A stretch of 56,549 nt of DNA from Clostridiaceae bacterium OM02-2AC. Lineage in GTDB: Bacteria > Bacillota_I > Bacilli_A > Erysipelotrichales > Erysipelotrichaceae. A program made the translations under genes and the position numbers. Position 1 is the stretch's first letter; each line of letters begins with the position of its first letter. The stretch is from contig QULU01000033.1 in the NCBI GenBank assembly GCA_003481775.1, positions 1 to 56,549 on the forward strand, given 5' to 3'. Positions 49,836 through 56,549 of the stretch are shown here, piece after piece. Below the pieces are notes generated by a model that saw nothing but the letters and a program-made list of their open reading frames with translations, did no database searches and was not told the origin of the DNA.

Positions 49836-50764
49836 TTCGATCCTGGCTTACATATCTAATCCTGCTGCTTCTGGATGCACTGCTATGGATAAGCATTGAC
49901 GGGTATATATATTACCTGCTGCTGCGCGTGCTTCTCATGCTTCCTCTTCTCAGCCTGCTTCTGTTTATCGTTGGAAACAGACTTGTGAAGCTGCAGCTGA
50001 AAACGGATAAGGACGGCTGTGTGATACGTATGGCAACCCGGTTTCCTTTGCTTGTGTTCAGCTGTATCCAAATACAGGGAACGTGGAGGAATTGCTTTTA
50101 TGAGACGAAAGAGGCTGTGCGTCTGGAGCTGAATCAAATAGAAAGGAAGCTGTATATGCCAAAGCTTGGAAGCGGACAATATCGGCTGCGGCTGACCTCC
50201 ATACAGACCAGAGACCTTCTTGGATTGTTTCGCAAGACCCGGGTATGGGAAAAGGAGGAAGCAGCCTTTCGGTTTCCTCAGCCACGTCCTGTTTCACAAG
50301 TACAATTTGCAAGAATCATACAGGAATCCCGTCAGCGCCCCATTGGACCATTGAGCAGTGATTATGAGCTGAAGGAGCATCATGAGGGAGAGCCTGTACG
50401 CCGTATTCATTATAAGGCGAGCTATCGGCTTCAGAAAACGATGGTGCGTGAATTTCAGAAGGAGGAGTCCGCTTATCTGCAGCTTCATCTGCGCTTTCCT
50501 CAAGAGCAGGAAGCGTGTGAGCGCATTCTGGCAATCGCCTGTGGGTTTTGTCTGAAAGCAAGCGCGCAGGACATGGTGCATATACGCTGGCAGACTGTTG
50601 GCGGTATTCAGGAGGTACAACTGCAAAGCCCGCAGGATATGGAAGGCTTTTTGCGGAAGCTGCTGTCCATGCCGCGTTTTTGTGAAGCATCCTGTGATTC
50701 GCAAAGTGCACTGTATCTGGATGAAGCATTTGCGGCTCTTTTTGAACGGGAGGCTGATGTATGA
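49832..50764 (+). CDS. DUF58-domain membrane protein
   Basis: The 310-residue protein has two N-terminal spans (~5-22, ~28-47), then a soluble part containing the DUF58 segment (SDYELKEHHEGEPVRRIHYKASYR at ~180-203), which is the family's D-R-Y-x-x-GD-x-R-x-I-x-W-like signature with W replaced by Y. DUF58 proteins have a von Willebrand A-like fold and work with MoxR. It overlaps both neighbours by 4 bp, so the three genes are translationally coupled. Function within the module is unknown; envelope stress or assembly is the usual guess. Confidence 0.85.
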   Translation: MIRSWLTYLILLLLDALLWISIDGYIYYLLLRVLLMLPLLSLLLFIVGNRLVKLQLKTDKDGCVIRMATRFPLLVFSCIQIQGTWRNCFYETKEAVRLELNQIERKLYMPKLGSGQYRLRLTSIQTRDLLGLFRKTRVWEKEEAAFRFPQPRPVSQVQFARIIQESRQRPIGPLSSDYELKEHHEGEPVRRIHYKASYRLQKTMVREFQKEESAYLQLHLRFPQEQEACERILAIACGFCLKASAQDMVHIRWQTVGGIQEVQLQSPQDMEGFLRKLLSMPRFCEASCDSQSALYLDEAFAALFEREADV

Positions 50765-52902
50765 AAAAACAAGTGATTTCCAGTCTGCTGCTTTTGATAG
50801 GAATGCTTTCCTGTCTTGGTGTGTTTCTATTTGCCTTCCCCTTTTGGGACGTGGTTCTCTGGCTGCTATACATACCGGTGCTGCTTTTTGTGGTAGCAGG
50901 ATATCATCACCTGCTGCTTCGTCGCAGGAAAAAGGTGATTCTGATATTGGCCGGCTGCATGATTACTGCAGGTGTACTCAGCTTTCCATTGCTGCAAAAG
51001 GGGGCTTATATCGCCTATAATATTATTACTGAGGTTTATCACAATGCGAGCGGCTATGTGTTTTATCCCTATGATGTGACAGATTCTACCATGCTGTACC
51101 AGCTGCAGTTTACCTGGCTGCTGCTCTATGTAAGCATATGGCTGTTTTGCGGTATGCTGACCTTCTGGCGCACACGCCATTATTTTGCGCTATTCATGCT
51201 GTCCTTTCTCCCTGTGTTTTTTACACTGCTCTATCAGACACCGATTCCATGGCTGTTTGCCATTATGCTAATCATATTCTGGTTTATGCTGTTTCTTTCA
51301 CGCATTGGAGTGACAAACGGGCATGGGGGATATGTACGGTTAAGTGCCTTTGGATTGAGTGTTCTCTGTGTGCTGTTAACCTTTTTTACCTCACTGCCAG
51401 ATGCCTATGAGCTACGAAGCAGTAGCGGATCACTTCGTGAGCGGCTGCTGCAGCGTGTGGATGAGCTTGCCTACTTCCTTACCCATGCCGGTGAAGAGGA
51501 GGGGGAGGTGGACTTGGGCAAAGCAGCGAATCGGTTTTATACCGGTGCAACGCAGCTGGTTGTGCGCTCCGATGATGCACGGGGTACTATTTATCTGAAA
51601 AGCTATAGCGGTGCGCTGTATGAAGATAATCGCTGGCAAGCACTGCCGGAATCCAGCTATGCTGCGTTACCATCCTATAACTGGCAGGATGTGGATACGT
51701 GGCTTGATAAAAAAAATCCCGCCTTTACACAGATTTTGCAAAAAACGGGAGCTTTGATGCATCTGGAAATAGAAGATCACCGTGCATCCAAACGCTATGC
51801 TCTGACGCCGTATCTGATGAAAGAGGCATTACCAAAAACAACGCCATGGTATGATGCATACCGTCTAAAGCAGGAGGATTCCATGAGCTGTACTGCCTAT
51901 GCATTGTCCAGTACGAATATGACGGGGGATTCCACAGTGAACGCAGATGCATATCCCGCTTTTGTCAAAGAGCACTATCTTCAGCTACCTGCCAATCTCA
52001 AAAGGCTGTTTGATGAGCAAAAGCCCTTTAAAAATCTGCATGCTCTGAATAGTGAAAACTTTACATACGATGTCCAAACAACCATACAGGAGTATTTAAA
52101 GGAAACGACCAGCTATACGCTGAAGCCGGGGAGAACACCGGATGACCGTGATTTTGTGGAATTTTTTCTGACCGAGAATAAAAAGGGCTATTGTGTGCAT
52201 TATGCTACCACGGCAGTTATGCTGTTTCGCTATATGGGGATACCTGCCCGCTATGCCGAAGGATTCTCCTTTCAGGCTCAAGCTATGTCTGGTGGCAGTA
52301 TGGAGATACCGGATGAGAACGCACATGCATGGGTGGAAATCTTTGATTCAGAAAAAGGCTGGATTCCCATCGAGGTGACGCCGGGCTTTGCGAGTGAAAG
52401 CAAGCCGTCCTCTCAGGCAACGCATGTCCAGAAGCAGGAACAGGGTGGTACAGACACACCGGAACAAAACACGCCGACTGAGCAGAAAACTAAGCAAACA
52501 AAGAAAGCTGCGCAGCGTGATCGAAGCAGAGAAGTACAAGAGGATACGCTTTGGCACTTCGGTACAACAGGTGTTGTTGCTATGCTGATTTTATTCCTGC
52601 TGCTAACCGTCATTCTCCAGCGCCGAATGCGTATTGCTTACAGAGAAAAGCAATGCCTGCAGCGTGATGCGAACAAGGCGGTTTATCACAGCTATCGTTA
52701 TCTGCTTATCTTTATGAAGGATGAGGAGCTGCCGAAAACAATACACTCCCTGTGTGAGAAAGCCATATATTCTCCGCATACGATGACAAAAGAGGAGGCA
52801 GAGCTTGTTTACGGCTATGCGCAAAAGCAGGCAAGGAAGCTGTTGCGGCGATCCTCTTTCATAAAACGATGGAGGCTGCGCTATCTTCTGGCACTTGGCT
52901 GA
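50761..52902 (+). CDS. TgpA-like membrane transglutaminase
   Basis: The 713-residue protein has six to seven N-terminal spans (to ~215) and a large extracellular part with a transglutaminase core. Catalytic Cys (~478) is in KKGYCVHYATTAVMLFRYMG and His (~522) in NAHAWVEIF; the third residue position reads WIPIEVTP, with Glu where many members have Asp. A Gln/Thr/Lys-rich linker, one C-terminal span (~599-620) and a cytoplasmic tail follow. TgpA-type proteins modify or cross-link surface components; MoxR-DUF58-TgpA operons are widespread. Last gene of the operon. Confidence 0.88.
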   Translation: MKKQVISSLLLLIGMLSCLGVFLFAFPFWDVVLWLLYIPVLLFVVAGYHHLLLRRRKKVILILAGCMITAGVLSFPLLQKGAYIAYNIITEVYHNASGYVFYPYDVTDSTMLYQLQFTWLLLYVSIWLFCGMLTFWRTRHYFALFMLSFLPVFFTLLYQTPIPWLFAIMLIIFWFMLFLSRIGVTNGHGGYVRLSAFGLSVLCVLLTFFTSLPDAYELRSSSGSLRERLLQRVDELAYFLTHAGEEEGEVDLGKAANRFYTGATQLVVRSDDARGTIYLKSYSGALYEDNRWQALPESSYAALPSYNWQDVDTWLDKKNPAFTQILQKTGALMHLEIEDHRASKRYALTPYLMKEALPKTTPWYDAYRLKQEDSMSCTAYALSSTNMTGDSTVNADAYPAFVKEHYLQLPANLKRLFDEQKPFKNLHALNSENFTYDVQTTIQEYLKETTSYTLKPGRTPDDRDFVEFFLTENKKGYCVHYATTAVMLFRYMGIPARYAEGFSFQAQAMSGGSMEIPDENAHAWVEIFDSEKGWIPIEVTPGFASESKPSSQATHVQKQEQGGTDTPEQNTPTEQKTKQTKKAAQRDRSREVQEDTLWHFGTTGVVAMLILFLLLTVILQRRMRIAYREKQCLQRDANKAVYHSYRYLLIFMKDEELPKTIHSLCEKAIYSPHTMTKEEAELVYGYAQKQARKLLRRSSFIKRWRLRYLLALG

Positions 52903-53044
52903 TGATTGCTTGCATACATGATCAGCAGATGTGTGATGCGAAGCATAGAACAAAAAAGAGCCTTGCACAGGATCGGGTTTGCCTTTGCATATCTATTATA
53001 AAATTTCTGTATTCTATTTACATACATAACACAGCGATACAATA

Positions 53045-53066
53045 CCGTATCTGTATACAGATACGG
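53045..53066. repeat. 22-bp perfect palindrome
   Basis: CCGTATCTGTA (53045-53055) is followed directly by its reverse complement TACAGATACGG, with AATA on the left and AAAA on the right. It is not followed by a T-run, so a dyad operator is as likely as a terminator. Confidence 0.6.
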
Positions 53067-53077
53067 AAAAGCTGTTA

Positions 53078-53112
53078 TAAAAAAGGCAGCTGCTTACATA
53101 GCGGCTGCACAT
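53078..53112 (-). terminator. Terminator of the thioesterase gene
   Basis: On the minus strand GCAGC and GCTGC pair around a 13-nt loop and are followed by CCTTTTTTAT. Confidence 0.6.
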
Positions 53113-53116
53113 TTGC

Positions 53117-53515
53117 TTATACGTTTTCCAGCTTGCTGAGAGCCTTTGCTTCAAAGGCTTCTTTTTTTACGATGAAGCGCTCATGGTCAGCGGTACCGAT
53201 CAAATCCTTTTCATCCCTTGCGACGATGTGAAAGGACACCTTTTTACGGTCTACGGCTGTGATTTCCACTTCCGCCTCCACCGCCATGCCAACAGGCGTT
53301 GCTGCATCGTGCGTTGTCTGCATCATCACACCGACACTTGTTTCTCCATCCTCCAGAAACTGTTCCAGACAGGCTGCAGCGGTATTTTCCATAAGAGCAA
53401 TCATCATCGGCGTCGCATAGACATTGACAATTCCGCTGCCAACATGAGAGGCCAGCATGCTTTCCTCCACTGTGAGCTTTTTGGTTAGCTTTGTATGCAG
53501 TTTGATTTCTTTCAT
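53117..53515 (-). CDS. Fluoroacetyl-CoA-specific-type (FlK-like) hotdog thioesterase
   Basis: The 132-residue hotdog-fold protein shows the FlK-type catalytic set: Thr in YATPMMIALMEN, Glu in the same segment, and His in MQTTHDAATPVG. Members hydrolyse acyl-CoA thioesters; FlK itself acts on fluoroacetyl-CoA, but most relatives have unknown substrates. ATG 53515 follows AAGGAAGG; a start at 53542 would add a lysine-rich piece (KHKKEGTF) covering that site. Stands alone. Confidence 0.85.
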   Translation of the reverse strand: MKEIKLHTKLTKKLTVEESMLASHVGSGIVNVYATPMMIALMENTAAACLEQFLEDGETSVGVMMQTTHDAATPVGMAVEAEVEITAVDRKKVSFHIVARDEKDLIGTADHERFIVKKEAFEAKALSKLENV

Positions 53516-53601
53516 AAATGTACCTTCCTTTTTATGCTTCATATTATAGCATAATCTAAGGAAAAGCTTCCATACTAACGGTAGAAATTGGAGGTATGCA
53601 T

Positions 53602-54288
53602 ATGTTTATTTACGATACAAAACTGCCCTTTGAGGTACAGATTACACGACCGGATATGAAATACTACCTTTTGCTGGATCGTCAGCTGAAGGGCTGCAGC
53701 AGCGGTCTGAAGCAGGCGGCCGTCTATATACGACAAAGCTTCATGATCAACAATCCGACCTTCCATGATATTTTTATGCGTCTGGGTGCACGACAGATCA
53801 GTGATATGGAGGTTCTCAGCTGTATTATTCATCAGATGCATGGCGAGGATGACCGTTACTATGATGAATCCAACGATGATACACCTGTTTTTGAATTTAT
53901 CAAGCCGTGTCATACGCAGGAGGAGCGCTGCAGCTGTGAGCAGGAATCAGAAGAGGAACAGCACCATGTGAACAATGATTTAACCGCTGCGGTAATGCGG
54001 GATATGCAGTATGAGGAAGAACAGATTCACATTTATGAAGAGCTGATTCGCTATATTCAGGATGATGGTGCAGATGAAGCCTTTTCCTATTTGCTGGACA
54101 GTGCGAAAAAGGCGATGGATACCTTACGCAATCTACTGCATATTCTGACAACACATACGGAAATGAAGGATTTTGGAGAAGGGGATACCCATAATGCATG
54201 GGATCTGGATACATCCAATTATTTTGATAAGCCGAATCCGACCTTTGTGAATCCATCGGATATTGAGGATTTTCCCTTTAAACGATAA
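53602..54288 (+). CDS. CotJC/manganese-catalase-like protein with lost metal ligands
   Basis: The 228-residue protein aligns with CotJC: MFIYDTKLPFEVQITRPD, LKQAAVYIRQSFMINNPTFHDI, then RLGARQISDMEVLSCIIHQ. CotJC has DIGTEELAHLEM at that last position, so Glu and His ligands are replaced (Arg, Asp). The first-helix Glu is also gone and the C-terminal histidine is absent. The second ferritin-like helix (EEEQIHIYEELIRYI) persists. It is therefore probably a structural spore-coat relative, not a catalase. GGAGG is 7 bp before ATG 53602. Confidence 0.78.
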   Translation: MFIYDTKLPFEVQITRPDMKYYLLLDRQLKGCSSGLKQAAVYIRQSFMINNPTFHDIFMRLGARQISDMEVLSCIIHQMHGEDDRYYDESNDDTPVFEFIKPCHTQEERCSCEQESEEEQHHVNNDLTAAVMRDMQYEEEQIHIYEELIRYIQDDGADEAFSYLLDSAKKAMDTLRNLLHILTTHTEMKDFGEGDTHNAWDLDTSNYFDKPNPTFVNPSDIEDFPFKR

Positions 54289-54381
54289 ATTGTCCCGATA
54301 CGCTTCTCCATGAGAAACAGAAGCTATACCACACATTGACAGGATTTCAATCATGAAAATAAGAAATCGCAAACAGAAGAC

Positions 54382-54417
54382 GCAGGTGCAGCCTATGACG
54401 TAAGCATCTGCCTTTTT
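54382..54417 (+). terminator. Terminator of the CotJC-like gene
   Basis: GCAGGTGC (54382-54389) pairs with GCATCTGC (54404-54411), followed by TTTTTG. Confidence 0.75.
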
Positions 54418-54554
54418 GTGCTGTGGCAGACTCACACAGGAAGCTTATAGGCGTTCCTGTTCCTTATTCTTTACCGACAGCTGTATGAGTGCGGCTCACA
54501 TGCATATGCAAACGATGCGCATTTCCTGTATAATAAGGACAGGTGATGATTTTG

Positions 54555-55562
54555 ATGAAAGAAGAAGCTCTGCATGCACATAAAAAGCAGCGAAAAGCCT
54601 GTATACGCCATTTGCGGATATTACTGGTGCTGTTCTATATATTTCTAATCGCTTATATGGTGTTTTCCTATTTTCTGCTACAGCTGATGCTGGAGGATAC
54701 TCATATCGCTTTTTTGCGCAGTTTCCTGTTTCACGGAGCCGCTTTGCTGGTATGGCTTGCAGTGATTCGTATGCTGTGGAGCTGCCGCAGACTGGGCAGG
54801 CTGTTATTTCAGCTGTTGTCTGTTTTAAATCTCTATACGCTTTATGAGCTGCTTGCGCTTTTTCAAATTGATATCGCAAGGGAGAATTTCCTTCTGCGAA
54901 TCGTCTATGCACTTATGGTGGTAGGAAAAGCATGCCTGATGCTGTATATGGCGTGGAGCCTGCAAAGAAATCCGCAGATCATCTATATATGGAAGCCGCA
55001 TGGTACAAAGGCGGATGATGAAATGCAGGAGGAAGCGGTGAATGCGGTTTGCCTTCCTCAAAAGGAGCACATTCCACATGACCAGCGGCTGGATATGCGA
55101 GCGAGAGGCCGCATACGTGGCTGTGCTGTCGCTTTGCTTCTATATCAGTACAGTATGCTGGTTCTGCTGTATCTTCTCATGTTTGTATGCCGCTATTACA
55201 GTGAAGATAATGAAGGCATGCAGTTTATGCAGCGGACGTTGCTGTTGGCTTCCCTGTTTTCTGCCTTGATCTGGTCTCTTCCGGCGGTATCCCTGTTTCT
55301 TTATAAGCCATGGAGTCGCTGGATTGTTCCTGTGATGTGGGCAGTGGAGCTGGTGCGCTTGCTGCTGACACTGCCGCAGCTTGTGGATGTATTTCAAACC
55401 CAGAACTATCAGCTGCTTTCCTGGATGGTTCTTGCTGTGGCGGAGCTGGTACGTTACGTATTGCTGTATCGCCTTCTGCAGTATTTTCTAAAGGACCCCT
55501 TTGTTCGCGTCTATTGGATGCGCAGATATCATGAAGGGATTCAAGAAGACCAGGAATTGTAA
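54555..55562 (+). CDS. Polytopic membrane protein, unknown function
   Basis: The 335-residue protein has about eight hydrophobic spans, interrupted by a charged loop (~155-190, KADDEMQEEAVN). Arginines are frequent at the inner faces. No family motif is recognised. AGGTGAT (54541-54547), complementary to the 16S tail, is 7 bp before ATG 54555, which I use over an in-frame ATG at 54546. It has no terminator before deoC and ends 88 bp before it. Confidence 0.7.
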   Translation: MKEEALHAHKKQRKACIRHLRILLVLFYIFLIAYMVFSYFLLQLMLEDTHIAFLRSFLFHGAALLVWLAVIRMLWSCRRLGRLLFQLLSVLNLYTLYELLALFQIDIARENFLLRIVYALMVVGKACLMLYMAWSLQRNPQIIYIWKPHGTKADDEMQEEAVNAVCLPQKEHIPHDQRLDMRARGRIRGCAVALLLYQYSMLVLLYLLMFVCRYYSEDNEGMQFMQRTLLLASLFSALIWSLPAVSLFLYKPWSRWIVPVMWAVELVRLLLTLPQLVDVFQTQNYQLLSWMVLAVAELVRYVLLYRLLQYFLKDPFVRVYWMRRYHEGIQEDQEL

Positions 55563-55584
55563 ATTGTGATGAAGACAAATGAAC

Positions 55585-55613
55585 TTCATATTCTAAAGGT
55601 TCCATGATATACT
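55585..55613 (+). promoter_or_regulatory. Promoter of deoC
   Basis: TTCATA (55585-55590), 17-bp spacer, TATACT (55608-55613) with TGA before it (extended -10). Confidence 0.55.
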
Positions 55614-55650
55614 AAAAGTACATTGGAAAGATAATGCAGGAGGATATTTT

Positions 55651-56313
55651 ATGGAAATGAACAAGTATATCGACCATACACTGCTGAAAGCAGATGCAAC
55701 GTATGACAAAATTGAAACACTATGTGCAGAAGCAAAGGAATATGATTTTGCCAGTGTATGCGTAAACAGCTACTGGGTATCAACATGTGCAGAGCTGCTG
55801 AAGGGAACGGACGTTAAGGTTTGTACCGTTGTGGGCTTCCCGCTGGGTGCCATGAGTACCAAAGCCAAGGCTTTTGAAACAGCCAATGCGATTGCTGACG
55901 GCGCTAAGGAAATCGATATGGTTTTGAATATCGGAGAAATGAAAGCAGGAAACTATGATGCAGTACGTGCAGATGTGAAGGCCGTTGTGGAGGCAGCAGA
56001 AGGGAACTGTGTGAAGGTTATTCTGGAAAACTGCCTGCTGACAAAGGAAGAAATCGTAAAGGCGTGCGAGCTTTGTGTAGAGGCTGGTGCGACATTTGTG
56101 AAAACATCAACCGGATTCTCAACAAGCGGAGCCACTCCTGAGGATGTCAAGCTGATGAAGGATACCGTGCAGGGGCATTGTCTGGTTAAGGCAGCCGGCG
56201 GTGTTCGCTGCTATGAGGATATGGAGAAGATGGTGGAAGCCGGAGCAGATCGTATCGGTACAAGTGCCGGCGTGAAGCTGATGCAGAAAGAAACCAGTGA
56301 CGGAGGATATTAA
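55651..56313 (+). CDS. deoC: Deoxyribose-phosphate aldolase
   Basis: The 220-residue class I aldolase splits 2-deoxyribose 5-phosphate into acetaldehyde and glyceraldehyde 3-phosphate in deoxynucleoside catabolism. The Schiff-base lysine is Lys151 (FVKTSTGF), with supporting Asp89 (KEIDMVLN) and Lys180 (LVKAAGGV). AGGAGG precedes the ATG. It is monocistronic: no deoA, deoB or pdp in the remaining 230 bp. A terminator begins at its stop codon. Confidence 0.95.
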   Translation: MEMNKYIDHTLLKADATYDKIETLCAEAKEYDFASVCVNSYWVSTCAELLKGTDVKVCTVVGFPLGAMSTKAKAFETANAIADGAKEIDMVLNIGEMKAGNYDAVRADVKAVVEAAEGNCVKVILENCLLTKEEIVKACELCVEAGATFVKTSTGFSTSGATPEDVKLMKDTVQGHCLVKAAGGVRCYEDMEKMVEAGADRIGTSAGVKLMQKETSDGGY

Positions 56314-56335
56314 CAGCGGGAAGCCGCTGTTTTTG
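56313..56335 (+). terminator. Terminator of deoC
   Basis: ACAGCGG-GAAG-CCGCTGT (56313-56330) followed by TTTTTG. Confidence 0.85.
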
Positions 56336-56549
56336 TTTGAAGGATACGCTGGAAGCTGTTGCTCTAAATTGCTCTTCATCGGATGCTGCTGATGCAGTAG
56401 ATGGCAGCATTCGGTTTTAAATATCATTTAATTTGCGGTTAACTTTCCATGGCAAGGTCTCCGCTTTTATCTGCATGACTGTGAACAGTAAAAATCCTAA
56501 AAAAATTGCTGAAGTGAAAAGTTAAATTCCACTTTCAAAAGGCGAATAA
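56336..56549. other. Right-end spacer
   Basis: No gene or structured element is seen in the last 214 bp. Confidence 0.4.

Overview
The window reads as a chromosomal segment of a low-to-moderate GC, spore-forming Bacillota. Gene style and content fit an Erysipelotrichia-type gut anaerobe such as the Clostridium innocuum group: collagen-like spore-surface protein, SleC/CwlD germination genes, VanR/VanS-like regulators, several GGDEF enzymes. This is inference from gene families; no rRNA gene is present to confirm it.

Region 1-6200 is AT-rich and looks acquired and decaying. It holds the 3' part of an XRE regulator, a second XRE regulator with a membrane domain, a broken RhuM-type gene, a broken HipA-type kinase, a small membrane protein, and a coupled DUF5714/ArsC-like pair. 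Region 6.7-12.4 kb carries a C45-type Ntn-hydrolase, an AraC-GyrI regulator, ogt, and a leftward queuosine-salvage operon (transporter plus TGT). Region 12.7-25.9 kb carries a long collagen-like protein, a short UvrA paralogue, glycerol dehydrogenase, a PAS-GGDEF protein, an SOS-like cassette (LexA/CI-type repressor, Y-family polymerase, YolD) with visible operators, and a regulator with two GntR-type helix-turn-helix domains.

Region 26-36.7 kb has an Old-Yellow-Enzyme/FadH/BaiCD-type flavoenzyme with its AraC regulator, a peptide-deformylase-like protein and a SnoaL-GGDEF protein. These are followed by a cobalamin-riboswitch operon (degenerate PduO-like protein, ECF S component, DUF4430 lipoprotein), then a VanR/VanS-like two-component system and a serine D,D-carboxypeptidase. 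Region 37-42 kb has a YtrA-type regulator/ABC exporter operon with a palindrome-rich promoter, an XRE-membrane protein and a third GGDEF protein.

Region 42-47.9 kb has a spore cortex-lytic SleC-like enzyme split into two overlapping genes and, divergently, cwlD. Next is the most striking element: two 26-bp palindromic sites, identical except that their 4-bp asymmetric cores are inverted relative to each other. They flank about 190 bp directly beside an intact tyrosine recombinase gene and upstream of a small secreted-protein gene. This is the architecture of a phase-variable invertible switch. Two duplicated tRNA-Ile/tRNA-Ala pairs follow. The right end (48-56.5 kb) is a MoxR-DUF58-transglutaminase operon, a FlK-like thioesterase, a degenerate CotJC-like coat protein, a membrane protein and deoC.

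The two best candidates for something undescribed are the invertible switch at 44.5-46.1 kb and the B12-riboswitch operon at 31.3-33.0 kb, in which a PduO-like protein lacking its ATP-binding motif is tied to an ECF transporter and a transcobalamin-like lipoprotein.
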